DNA of 35,993 nucleotides, taken from NCBI GenBank assembly GCA_946536925.1, contig CAMNFC010000009.1:1-35993 (forward strand). Reading direction: 5' to 3'. The DNA is from an uncultured Selenomonadales bacterium. GTDB lineage: Bacteria > Bacillota > Negativicutes > Selenomonadales > Selenomonadaceae. This document shows, piece by piece, positions 22,450 through 30,378 of this stretch; position 1 is the stretch's first letter; each line of letters opens with the position of its first letter. Under the pieces are notes generated by a model. That model was not told the DNA's origin and did not search any database. It saw nothing but the letters and a program-made list of their open reading frames with translations. Position numbers and translations under genes: made by a program.

Positions 22450-23043
22450 TCACCTGCCCGATAAATTTTTCAAGGCGAATTTTATCAGTTGGTCGGTCAA
22501 AGAATTTTTCGGTGCCGCAGCCAACGCCGTTGAAATTTCCGCCGACGTGTAGCCCAAAGCCTCCAAAGCTTCGGCCGCGTCTTCTTGTGCCGTGGAAAAA
22601 ATTTTTGCAACTTGAAAATCTTCTGCGGAAAAATTTTCGGCCAGCGACGAAACTTTTTCTTTGAGCTCCAACAAAATTCTTTCGGCGGATTTTTTTCCGA
22701 CGCCCGGCAAACGCATCAAAGTTTTCAAATCCTGCGCGGCCACCGCACGAGAAAATTCCGCGGCAGAAATTTTTGACACGACGGCCAAGGCACTTTTCGC
22801 ACCAAAACCGCTGACCGTCAAGAGCAACTCGAACAGCTCGAACGCCGAACGATTTTTCATGCCGAAAAGATTTATCGCGTCGTCGCGAACCGCCGTGTGA
22901 ATAAAAAATTCTGCGTCCTCGCCGACGATTAAATTTTGCCGCGTCTTTGCGTCGACGAAAATTTTGTAGCCGACGCCGTGGACGTCCAAAATGCACGCGT
23001 CGTCGAAGATGAATTTTATTTTGCCGCTGAGATATCCGATCAT
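22450..23043 (-). CDS. ruvA: Holliday junction branch migration subunit RuvA
   Basis: A 197-aa protein that binds four-way junctions as a tetramer and loads RuvB. The N-terminal OB fold starts MIGYLSGKIKFIFDD and contains VHGVGYKIFV. Two helix-hairpin-helix motifs follow (LLTVSGFGAKSALAVVS and LMRLPGVGKKSAERILLEL). After an acidic linker, the C-terminal domain III binds RuvB (EDAAEALEALGYTSAEI). ATG 23043 is preferred because GGAG is 8 bases upstream; a TTG at 23049 is too close. It begins just after the ruvC stop. ruvB is not in the window, so the usual ruvAB pair is split here. Confidence 0.94.
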   Translation of the reverse strand: MIGYLSGKIKFIFDDACILDVHGVGYKIFVDAKTRQNLIVGEDAEFFIHTAVRDDAINLFGMKNRSAFELFELLLTVSGFGAKSALAVVSKISAAEFSRAVAAQDLKTLMRLPGVGKKSAERILLELKEKVSSLAENFSAEDFQVAKIFSTAQEDAAEALEALGYTSAEISTALAAAPKNSLTDQLIKFALKNLSGR

Positions 23044-23045
23044 AA

Positions 23046-23546
23046 TCAATTCTCCAGGAAATTTCTTCGCGCCAAAGAATTTGCCTCGTAGCCGGCAGCC
23101 AGAGCAATTGCCAAAGCGTCGGCCGCGTCGTCGGGTTTGGGCGGCTCGTCGAGTTTCAAAAGTTTTGTGACCATGTAGATGACTTGCTCCTTTTCGGCCG
23201 CGCCGTAGCCCGTGATCGACTGCTTGACTTCGTTGGGCGAAATTTCAATCACGTCCAAATTGTTTTGTGCCGCGCAAAGGAGCACGACGCCTCGCGCTTG
23301 ACCGACGGGGATTGCGGTCGTGGCGTTCTTGCCGAAAAAAAGTTTTTCCAGCCCCATGATGTCCGGGCGAAAATTTTTTATCAGCGCGTCGAGCTCAGTG
23401 TGAATTTTCAAAAGTCTGTCGGGCATTCGGGCTTTGGGCGAAGTTGTGATGACTCCGAAATTTTTTGCGACGAGTTTGTTTCCGTCCGTCTCGACAAAAC
23501 CGTAGCCGCAGATAGCCGAGCCGGGGTCGATTCCCAATGTCAACAT
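23046..23546 (-). CDS. ruvC: Crossover junction endodeoxyribonuclease RuvC
   Basis: A 166-aa dimeric resolvase that nicks Holliday junctions. The four acidic catalytic residues are in place: D7 (LGIDPGSAICGYG), E67 (MGLEKLFFGKNA), and D140 and D143 (PDDAADALAIAL). ATG 23546 begins 4 bases after the stop of the upstream glycosyltransferase and has no clear ribosome binding site of its own, so it probably depends on translational coupling. A longer in-frame start at 23609 would lie inside that glycosyltransferase. ruvA follows at once. Confidence 0.93.
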   Translation of the reverse strand: MLTLGIDPGSAICGYGFVETDGNKLVAKNFGVITTSPKARMPDRLLKIHTELDALIKNFRPDIMGLEKLFFGKNATTAIPVGQARGVVLLCAAQNNLDVIEISPNEVKQSITGYGAAEKEQVIYMVTKLLKLDEPPKPDDAADALAIALAAGYEANSLARRNFLEN

Positions 23547-23550
23547 GGCG

Positions 23551-24771
23551 TCAAATGAAATTGGAATATTTGAGCCGGCCGGTGCGCTTGTCGTCGAGGA
23601 GTTGCTCAATCATCTGAATAACTTGCCGCGCCGAAATTTTTTTCGAGCACTCATAAGCTCGGTCGGTTCCTTTGTGAAGCGGACAAGTTTCAAAGAGAGC
23701 GAACGGAAGTTGAACTTCATTGTAGCAGCCGAAGCACGCCAACCGATTGATGACGCGGTACGGCGTAAAAAGTTCGTACCAAGCAACAGTTATTCCGCTG
23801 ATCATAACGACGGAGCAATCGCTCGCCCACGCCAACCACGCCAAACCGCTCGAACAGCCGACAAAAAAATCTGCGTAAGCCAAAAGATTTACTCGTTCGC
23901 TCAAAGGAATGTTGCCCGTGAAATCTTCCGCGCCTTCGGGCATTTTCATCGTCACGCCGTAATCGGTCTGCTCGCGATTTTTATCAATGCACAGCACACG
24001 ATATCCCCGCCGCTTAAGATAATTGACGACGCGCGGCCAGCCTTCGGGGTTCAGCCAAGTTTTGACTGCATTGGAAGATTGCACGGCGATGCAAACGTAC
24101 GGCTCGGCAATTTGTCGCGGCTTCGTCGGTCGAAAACAAATTTTCTCTGCGCGTTGCAAACCAAAAATCTGCTGATCAAATCTTTCCATCGGAAGTTTGC
24201 GATATTCTTCGGGCGTGAAAGCCAACGCAAAGCCGTCGATGGCTCGGTACGTCGCGTAAGGACGCTTCGGCTTTTTTGTGTCGATGTGAGGAAAATTTAT
24301 TTCCAAAAGTTCTTGAAGGTCGGCCTTGATTGAGCAGGCGACGGAGCACTTCCACTTCTTGCGAAATTCTTCCACGTATGGAATTAGGAGAATTCTGTCA
24401 CCCAAACCCGGCGTTTTAAACTCAAAATAAACCGTCCAATCGCCGGGATCCCACAGATGATGAAAAATTTCTTGGCCGTCGAGCCACAAGAAAAATTCCC
24501 AGCGCACGAAAAATTTTTCCCACGAAACCAACAGCACGTCGGAGGCGTCCTCGTCGAAGCAAACGATCTCGCTGTCGTGGTCGAGGATTTTGACGTGCCA
24601 GTTGCCCGCGGGAATTTGCAAACGCATTCCGCAGTTAAAATCGAACGCCAAGCCGGGAAAAGTCGTTTGCACGGCCAAAAGATCCAGCTCGCCGTTTTTT
24701 TCAAAGCCGCCCGGCACGGCTCCTTTCAGCTGTTGACTGAAGCGCGAGCCGCAAAAATATTTTAGTTCCAT
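23551..24771 (-). CDS. TibC-like autotransporter O-heptosyltransferase (second copy)
   Basis: A 406-aa glycosyltransferase resembling the autotransporter strand-loop-strand O-heptosyltransferases (TibC/BAHT family), which add heptose to serines of autotransporter adhesins in the cytoplasm. The GT-B C-terminal half carries KTWLNPEGWPRVV and the SSGLAWLAWASDCSVVMISGI motif. An iron-finger-like four-Cys set follows: CFGC, then CPLHKGTD and YECSKKIS. The N-terminal domain has LGDRILL, placed like the catalytic Asp region of TibC. It is the tandem paralogue of the next gene, 14 bases away. Regions 33-118 and the last 60 residues are nearly identical between them, while about 120-215 differ. It sits between yebC and ruvC in a housekeeping operon. 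No autotransporter is in the window. Confidence 0.83.
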   Translation of the reverse strand: MELKYFCGSRFSQQLKGAVPGGFEKNGELDLLAVQTTFPGLAFDFNCGMRLQIPAGNWHVKILDHDSEIVCFDEDASDVLLVSWEKFFVRWEFFLWLDGQEIFHHLWDPGDWTVYFEFKTPGLGDRILLIPYVEEFRKKWKCSVACSIKADLQELLEINFPHIDTKKPKRPYATYRAIDGFALAFTPEEYRKLPMERFDQQIFGLQRAEKICFRPTKPRQIAEPYVCIAVQSSNAVKTWLNPEGWPRVVNYLKRRGYRVLCIDKNREQTDYGVTMKMPEGAEDFTGNIPLSERVNLLAYADFFVGCSSGLAWLAWASDCSVVMISGITVAWYELFTPYRVINRLACFGCYNEVQLPFALFETCPLHKGTDRAYECSKKISARQVIQMIEQLLDDKRTGRLKYSNFI

Positions 24772-24785
24772 GCAGGTGCCATCTC

Positions 24786-26006
24786 CTAAATGAAATTAGA
24801 ATTTTTGATTCGTCCCGTGCGTTTGTCGTCGAGGAGCTGCTCAATCGTTTGAATGACTTGCCGCGCCGAAATTTTTTTCGAGCACTCATAAGCGCGATCG
24901 GTTCCTTTGTGAAGCGGACAAGTTTCAAAATAAGCCCACTTGAGAGAAAGATCATTGTGGCAACCGAAGCACACGCGCCGATTGATGACGCGATAGGGCG
25001 TAGAAAATTCAAACCACGCGGGAGTGATGCCGCTGATCAAAATAACGGGACAATCGCTCGCCCAAGCCAACCAACTCAAGCCGCTGGGCAAGCCGATAAA
25101 AAATTCTGCGTAAGCCAAAAGATTTACTCGTTCGCTCAAAGGAATGTCGCCCGTGAAATCTTCCGCGCCTTCGGGAATTTTTACAGTCATGCCGTGGTCG
25201 GTCTGCTCGCGATTTTTGTCAATGCACAGCACGCGATATCCCCGCCGCTTAAGATAATCGACGACGCGCGGCCAGCCTTCGGGGTTGAGCCAAGTTTTAA
25301 TCGTCGCGGAAGATTGCACGGCGATGCAAACGTACGGCTCGGCAATTTGTCGCGGCTTCGTCGGTCGATAAATAATTTTCTCTGCGCGGGGCAAACCAAA
25401 AATTTGTTGACCGATTTTTTCCATCGGGACGATTCGAGCTTCTTCGGGCGTGAAGGCATGATTGAAACCCGGCGCGGGAAAATATGTCGCGTAGGAATTT
25501 TTCGGCGGATTGATTTCGATTTCGGGGAAGTATAACTTCAAAAGCTCCTGCAAATACGGTTCGACGGAGCAAGAGACTTTACACTTCCACTTTTTGCGAA
25601 ACTCTTCCATGTACGGGAAAAGAACGATTCTATCGCCCATACCCGAAGGAAGAAAATTAAAGTGAACCGTCCAATCGCCGGGATCCCACAGATGATGAAA
25701 AATTTCTTGTCCGTCGAGCCAGAGAAAAAATTCCCAGCGCACGAAAAATTTTTCCAGCGAAACCAACAGCACGTCGGAGGCGTCCTCGTCGAAGCAAACT
25801 ATCTCGCTGTCGTGGTCGAGGATTTTGACGTGCCAGTTGCCCGCGGGAATTGCCAAACGCATTCCGCAGTTGAAATCGAACGCCAGGCCGGGAAAAGTCG
25901 TTTGCACCGATAAATTTTTCAGCTCGCCTTCACGCCAAACGGTTCCGAACGTAACTTGCTTCAAACCGTTGCTCAACCTTGGTGCGGAAAAATATTTTGC
26001 GTCCAT
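24786..26006 (-). CDS. TibC-like autotransporter O-heptosyltransferase (first copy)
   Basis: A 406-aa protein of the same family and length as its downstream neighbour. The four cysteines of the iron-finger-like site are C346, C349, C363 and C375, with GMGD at 122-125 and KTWLNPEGWPRVVDYL at about 237-252. The start is ATG 26006, one base after the yebC stop; the frame is open further upstream to 26180, but that is only the antisense of yebC. No strong ribosome binding site is present, so translation is probably coupled to yebC. Two different acceptor specificities, or dosage, could explain keeping both copies; neither can be decided from sequence. Confidence 0.83.
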   Translation of the reverse strand: MDAKYFSAPRLSNGLKQVTFGTVWREGELKNLSVQTTFPGLAFDFNCGMRLAIPAGNWHVKILDHDSEIVCFDEDASDVLLVSLEKFFVRWEFFLWLDGQEIFHHLWDPGDWTVHFNFLPSGMGDRIVLFPYMEEFRKKWKCKVSCSVEPYLQELLKLYFPEIEINPPKNSYATYFPAPGFNHAFTPEEARIVPMEKIGQQIFGLPRAEKIIYRPTKPRQIAEPYVCIAVQSSATIKTWLNPEGWPRVVDYLKRRGYRVLCIDKNREQTDHGMTVKIPEGAEDFTGDIPLSERVNLLAYAEFFIGLPSGLSWLAWASDCPVILISGITPAWFEFSTPYRVINRRVCFGCHNDLSLKWAYFETCPLHKGTDRAYECSKKISARQVIQTIEQLLDDKRTGRIKNSNFI

Positions 26007-26007
26007 G

Positions 26008-26730
26008 TCAGAACTCGTAATTGCCGTAGACGTTTTGGACGTCGTCGTCCTCGTCGAGCGCGTCAAGAAGTTTTTGCATTTTCTCGGCGTCTTTGTCGGC
26101 CAGCGCGACGGTCGTGTCGGGCACTTGAGTAATCTCGGCGGTGGCGGTCTCGATACCTTTTTCGGCCAGCGCGGCTTCAATCGCGTTGAAATCTTCGGGG
26201 GCGGCGGTTATCTCGAAAGAATCTTCATCGGCCTCGAAATCTTCTGCGCCCGCGTCCATTGCAATTTCCATGAGCGCGTCCTCGTCGTCGAAAGTTTCTT
26301 TGTCGACGGTGAAGACGGCTTTTTTCTTGAACATCCAGGCGACGCAGCCGTTTTCGCCGAGGTTCCCGCCGTGTTTGGAAAAAATGTGGCGGATATTGGC
26401 GGCGGTGCGGTTGCGGTTGTCGGTGAGAATTTCAAGCATAAGAGCTGCTCCGCCCGGCCCGTAACCTTCGTAAGTAATTTCTTCGTAGTTTGAAGTGTCG
26501 GAGGCACCCAAACCTTTTTGAATCGCGCGGTTAATATTTTCTTTGGTGACGTTGTTGGCTTTGGCCTTCGAGAGCGCGAGTTTCAATCTCATGTTGCCGG
26601 TGGGGTCTGCTCCGCCCATTTTCACGGCGATTGTAATTTCGCGGCTGATTTTTGTCGTCATCGCCCCGCGAATTGCATCGTTGGCACCTTTCTTGCGTTT
26701 AATCGTCGCCCACTTTGAATGTCCTGACAT
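26008..26730 (-). CDS. yebC: YebC/PmpR family protein
   Basis: A 240-aa protein of the YebC family, long annotated as a DNA-binding transcriptional regulator. More recently members have been tied to relief of ribosome stalling at proline stretches. The start MSGHSKWATIKRKKGA and the blocks TGNMRLKLALSKAKANNVTKENINRAIQKG and YEGYGPGGAALMLEILTDNRNRT (in part) are diagnostic, as are ANIRHIFSKHGG and the acidic C-terminal domain. GGAGG is 9 bases upstream, inside the end of the hydrolase gene. The gene next to it is usually ruvC, but here two glycosyltransferase genes come between. Confidence 0.95.
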   Translation of the reverse strand: MSGHSKWATIKRKKGANDAIRGAMTTKISREITIAVKMGGADPTGNMRLKLALSKAKANNVTKENINRAIQKGLGASDTSNYEEITYEGYGPGGAALMLEILTDNRNRTAANIRHIFSKHGGNLGENGCVAWMFKKKAVFTVDKETFDDEDALMEIAMDAGAEDFEADEDSFEITAAPEDFNAIEAALAEKGIETATAEITQVPDTTVALADKDAEKMQKLLDALDEDDDVQNVYGNYEF

Positions 26731-26733
26731 AAA

Positions 26734-27312
26734 TTAATTACCTCCCGTGAATCTGTAAACTTCAGTCCAGCCGCGATTGTACGCGTCATAAAAATCGATC
26801 TCGCCGCCCTGGTCGCCCGTGGAGTAGGAGCCGCCGCGGGGATTGTTCACGCCGCGAGCCTCAACAGTTTTTCCGTCGCCGATATAAATTGCCACGTGAT
26901 GTTTGGGCAAGCACAGGATATCGCCGCGCTGAAGGTTATCTTTGATCTCGTTCCAAGAAAATTTTTTCCAGCCGCCGTCGATGCTCAAATCTTCCCAAAT
27001 GGTGTCGGCGTCGCCCACTTCTTGTCGGCCGTTGTAGCGCGACCAATACTTGGGATTTTTTTGTTGCCAGTTGTTGATGAGGTTGAAGCCGCCGTATTGA
27101 TAGGCGTGATAGACCAGCGAGGAGCAATCGTAATCGGGGTCGTCGCGCGTGCCGGTGTAGGGCGGATATTCCGCGCCTTGAGAGTAACCGTGCGTCGGGT
27201 CGTTGGCAATGTCAATCGCCCAAAGGACGGCCGTTTCCACGCGAGGATCAATCGCCTGCGCGGAGCTCATCAACATGAAACACAGCGCGAGCATTGCGAA
27301 AAATTTTTTCAT
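26734..27312 (-). CDS. Secreted NlpC/P60-like cell wall hydrolase
   Basis: A 192-aa protein with a Sec signal peptide ([20 protein letters not shown], cleavage about residue 20) and a single NlpC/P60-type papain-like domain, which would cut peptide stems of peptidoglycan. The catalytic cysteine is C63 in [11 protein letters not shown], the histidine is H138 or H139 in [12 protein letters not shown], and the following VEARG fits the third polar position. There is no separate SH3 or LysM binding domain. The ATG overlaps the tyrS stop by four bases and has AAGGTGG upstream. It is co-transcribed with tyrS and yebC. Confidence 0.83.
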   Translation of the reverse strand: MKKFFAMLALCFMLMSSAQAIDPRVETAVLWAIDIANDPTHGYSQGAEYPPYTGTRDDPDYDCSSLVYHAYQYGGFNLINNWQQKNPKYWSRYNGRQEVGDADTIWEDLSIDGGWKKFSWNEIKDNLQRGDILCLPKHHVAIYIGDGKTVEARGVNNPRGGSYSTGDQGGEIDFYDAYNRGWTEVYRFTGGN

Positions 27313-28514
27313 GCGTCGACCACCTTGTAAAATTTTTTCTTGCCTTTGCGAATGACGGCAGGGAAATCTTTATCGCTCAAAACGTAATCGACGTCGGAAA
27401 TTTTTTCGTCGTTGAGAGTCAAACCGTTCTGCGCGATGAGTCGGCGTCCTTCCGATTTTGAATCGATAATTTTTGCCTCAAGCAGCGCGTCCAAAATTTT
27501 TTTGCCGACAACGTTTTCAATCGCGACGGTCGGGATATTTTCGGAGGATTGGTTGGAGAAAATTTCTTCGGCGGATTTTTTTGCGTGATCGGCGGCGTCC
27601 CGGCCGTGCACAAGCTTTGTCACCTCGTAAGCCAAAACTTTTTTCGCCTCGTTGATCGCCGCGTTCTTCAAGCTTGAGAGGCGATTGACTTCTTCCATGG
27701 GAATGAACGTCAAAAGGCTCAAGCAAGTTTTAACGTCCGCGTCGTCGACGTTGCGCCAGTACTGATAAAAATCGTAGGGCGAAACTTTTTCGGGGTCGAG
27801 CCAAAGTGCGCCGCCGGCGGTCTTGCCCATTTTCGAGCCGTCGCTCTTGAGCAAAAGTTTGTTCGTCAGGCCGTAAGCCGCGCGTCCGGTTTTGCGTCTG
27901 GTGAGTTCGACGCCCGCGATGATGTTCGACCATTGATCGTCGCCGCCGCACTGAAGAACGCAATCGTAATCGCCGTTGAGCTTGTAAAAATCGTAGGCCT
28001 GCATGACCATGTAATTGAATTCCAAAAACGTCAAGCCCTTCTCCCAACGCTGCTTGTAACATTCGGCGGCCAGCATTCGATTAACCGTGAAGTTCGCGCC
28101 GACCTCGCGGAGCAAATCAATGTAGCCGAGCTTGCGGAGCCAGTCGCCGTTGTTGACCATTAAAGCTTTGCCGTCGCTGAAGTCGATGAAGCGGGCGATT
28201 TGTTCCTTGAAGCGTTCGCAGTTGTGATGAATAATTTCGTCGGTCATGACTTTGCGCAAATCCGAGCGGCCGGAAGGATCGCCGATTGTGCCTGTGCCGC
28301 CACCCACGAGCGCGATTGGACGATGCCCCGCCCGTTGCATGTGAGCCATAACCATCAGCGCGATGAAATGCCCCGCGTGCAAACTGTCGGCCGTGGGGTC
28401 GAAGCCGATGTAAAACGTGATTTTTTTTTCGCCGAGCAATTTTTTTACTTCGTCGGCGTCCGTGCATTGAGCGATGAATCCCCGTTCGGTCAAAGTGTCG
28501 AATACATTTTCCAT
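27309..28514 (-). CDS. tyrS: Tyrosyl-tRNA synthetase
   Basis: A 401-aa class I aminoacyl-tRNA synthetase that charges tRNA-Tyr. The HIGH-like motif is HAGH (residues 46-49), and the KMSKS-like motif is KMGKT (228-232). The tyrosine pocket includes [15 protein letters not shown], the [14 protein letters not shown] helix and [11 protein letters not shown]. The C-terminal S4-like RNA-binding domain (about 335-401) contains [15 protein letters not shown]. The HAGH and KMGKT variants recall the TyrZ-like group. GGAGG is 9-10 bases before the ATG, and a consensus promoter lies upstream. No T-box fits in the 26-base gap between promoter and start. It heads an operon of nine genes. Confidence 0.95.
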   Translation of the reverse strand: MENVFDTLTERGFIAQCTDADEVKKLLGEKKITFYIGFDPTADSLHAGHFIALMVMAHMQRAGHRPIALVGGGTGTIGDPSGRSDLRKVMTDEIIHHNCERFKEQIARFIDFSDGKALMVNNGDWLRKLGYIDLLREVGANFTVNRMLAAECYKQRWEKGLTFLEFNYMVMQAYDFYKLNGDYDCVLQCGGDDQWSNIIAGVELTRRKTGRAAYGLTNKLLLKSDGSKMGKTAGGALWLDPEKVSPYDFYQYWRNVDDADVKTCLSLLTFIPMEEVNRLSSLKNAAINEAKKVLAYEVTKLVHGRDAADHAKKSAEEIFSNQSSENIPTVAIENVVGKKILDALLEAKIIDSKSEGRRLIAQNGLTLNDEKISDVDYVLSDKDFPAVIRKGKKKFYKVVDA

Positions 28515-28540
28515 AAAAATTTTTTCCTCCTTTGCGGCCG

Positions 28541-28569
28541 ATTATATCAGTTATTTTTTCTTGTTGCAA
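28541..28569 (-). promoter_or_regulatory. Promoter of the tyrS operon
   Basis: On the minus strand TTGCAA (28569-28564), a 17-base spacer and an extended -10 TGATATAAT (ending 28541) lie 26 bases before the tyrS start. Confidence 0.75.
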
Positions 28570-28646
28570 AAAAATTGCCGAGCGCATGAAGGAAAATTTT
28601 CACGCCGGCAGAATTTGGCTGTAGGTTTTTGTAAGGAGTGAAGAAC

Positions 28647-29768
28647 TTGGCGATACTTTCTGCAGAGAAAAAAAGACTCTTGCGCCGCGTCGACTTCGCG
28701 CTGATTTTTTCGGCGACGGCGATAGTGATATACGGCTTGGTCATCATCTCCAGCGCAACTCACATCAACACGCCGGGTGAAGAAAGATTTTGGTTCGTCC
28801 AGCGTCAAGGAATTTTTGCTCTCGTCAACGCAATCATCGGAATTTTTTTCATGAACTTCGACTATCGCGGCCTGAGCCAACACGGAAAAAAACTTTACGT
28901 CTTCAACCTGATAATGCTTGTTGCGGTCATGCTCTTCGGTCACGCGGCACTGGGCGCGCAACGTTGGATTCAAATCGGGTCGATAAGCGTGCAGCCGTCG
29001 GAATTTTCCAAGTTGCTGATGATAATTTGCATGGCGGCGATTTTGGAAGAGCGCATGGGAAAATTAAATTCCCTGCAAGAAATTTTTCCAATCGCGCTTT
29101 ACGTGGGCGTGCCGTTTTTTTTGGTGCTCAAGCAGCCGGACTTGGGAACGTCTCTTGTCTTCATGGCAATTTTTTTCGGAATGGTCATCGCTTGCGGCAT
29201 GCCGTGGAAATATTTTGTCGGAATAATTTTCGCGGGGATTTTGGCCTTCCCGTTGCTTTGGCAGTTCATGAAAGATTATCAGAAGATGCGAATTATGGTT
29301 TTCATCGATCCCAACGTCGACCCTCTGGGCAGCGGCTATCACATCATCCAATCCAAAATTGCAATCGGCTCCGGCATGCTCTTTGGCAAAGGACTTTTTG
29401 AAGGCACGCAAAGCCAGCTGAACTTTTTGCCGGAAAATCACACGGACTTTATCTTTGCGGTCGTCGGCGAAGAACTCGGCTTCGTCGGGGCGGTCGGTCT
29501 CTTACTTTTATATCTCATCGTTTTGTGGCGCGGGATAACGATAGCCAAAGAAGCCGGCGACATTTTCGGGCGACTGCTGGCCGTCGGGATAACTTCAATG
29601 CTCGCGTTCCATGTGCTCGTCAACGTCGGAATGACGACGGGAATCATGCCGGTCACGGGAATTCCTCTGCCGCTTATGAGCTACGGGATCAGCTCGCTCA
29701 CGACGAACATTTTATCCATTGCAATTCTTTTGAACATTCACATGCACAAACAAAAATTTATTTGGTAG
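28647..29768 (+). CDS. rodA: Rod shape-determining protein RodA (SEDS peptidoglycan polymerase)
   Basis: A 373-aa SEDS-family glycosyltransferase with about ten membrane helices that polymerises peptidoglycan for cell elongation with a class B PBP. Motifs are RRVDFALIFSATAIVIYGLVII at the first helix in part, the QPSEFSKL segment, the PDLGTSLVF stretch with the catalytic-region Asp, the extracellular loop LNFLPENHTDFIFAVVGEELG, and the end MPVTGIPLPLMSYGISS, which is RodA-like. The TTG at 28647 is preferred because AAGGAG ends 8 bases before it; a GTG at 28638 overlaps that site. A lipoprotein gene follows 11 bases after the stop. Confidence 0.93.
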   Translation: MAILSAEKKRLLRRVDFALIFSATAIVIYGLVIISSATHINTPGEERFWFVQRQGIFALVNAIIGIFFMNFDYRGLSQHGKKLYVFNLIMLVAVMLFGHAALGAQRWIQIGSISVQPSEFSKLLMIICMAAILEERMGKLNSLQEIFPIALYVGVPFFLVLKQPDLGTSLVFMAIFFGMVIACGMPWKYFVGIIFAGILAFPLLWQFMKDYQKMRIMVFIDPNVDPLGSGYHIIQSKIAIGSGMLFGKGLFEGTQSQLNFLPENHTDFIFAVVGEELGFVGAVGLLLLYLIVLWRGITIAKEAGDIFGRLLAVGITSMLAFHVLVNVGMTTGIMPVTGIPLPLMSYGISSLTTNILSIAILLNIHMHKQKFIW

Positions 29769-29779
29769 GAGGGTTTGAC

Positions 29780-30367
29780 ATGAGAAAAATTTTTATGGCG
29801 GCCGTCGCGTTGATGATGATCGCTCTGCTTGCGGGTTGCGGCTCGTCCGACAAAAAAGATTTGCCGATGAAGACCGTCACGATTCGCGCAGAAAAATCGT
29901 CGCTGGAGATAAGCACGCCGTTCGATTTGAATGACGACACTCTTAAAGATTTGGGCGGCATGGAAGATTTGATTAAAAAGTATGTCATGAAGTCGGCGGA
30001 AAAAGACGGCGTGATGATTGTGGCTTCGTGCACCGTCTTCGACAAGGAAAAGATCGAATCTCAGAGCGGCCAACCTTTCGCGCCCGATTTGCAAGGCGGT
30101 TTGCTCGGTGCCGTGGCCAACACAAAGAACGCCAAGAGCACCGACTCAATCAAGGACGTCGAGATTAACGGCATACGTTGCAAAAGTGTAAACGGCGTCG
30201 TTGACGTGAAGCTGGCCGGCGAGAGCTCCTCTTCCGAATGCGAATTCCGTATCGTGGACTTTGCCGCGGACAACGAATTTTGGATGGTGATGATCGTGCG
30301 CAAACCGAATGATCAAACCAAACGAATCGCCGAGGCCGTCTTCAATTCGCTGAAACTTTCGTCGTGA
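29780..30367 (+). CDS. Lipoprotein, 195 aa
   Basis: A predicted lipoprotein of unknown function. The signal is MRKIFMAAVALMMIALLAGC with lipobox LLAGC, and TAGGAGGG precedes the ATG at 29780; in-frame codons further upstream would overlap rodA. The mature part begins SSDKKDLPMK and has an alpha/beta pattern reminiscent of small secreted domains that are often described only as hypothetical (TVTIRAEKSSLEISTPFDL, then GVMIVASCTVFDKEKI, then NEFWMVMIVRKPNDQTKRIAEAVFNSLKL in part). It lies between rodA and the radical SAM gene in one transcript, so it may have an envelope role. Confidence 0.8.
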   Translation: MRKIFMAAVALMMIALLAGCGSSDKKDLPMKTVTIRAEKSSLEISTPFDLNDDTLKDLGGMEDLIKKYVMKSAEKDGVMIVASCTVFDKEKIESQSGQPFAPDLQGGLLGAVANTKNAKSTDSIKDVEINGIRCKSVNGVVDVKLAGESSSSECEFRIVDFAADNEFWMVMIVRKPNDQTKRIAEAVFNSLKLSS

Positions 30368-30378
30368 ACGGGTGAGTC

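Noticed and set aside
26007..26180. N-terminal extension of the first heptosyltransferase
   Set aside because: It reads antisense-like through yebC, is low in complexity (Arg/Pro/Thr), and is absent from the paralogue.
27309..28540. T-box leader for tyrS
   Set aside because: The promoter lies only 26 bases before the start codon, leaving no room for a T-box.
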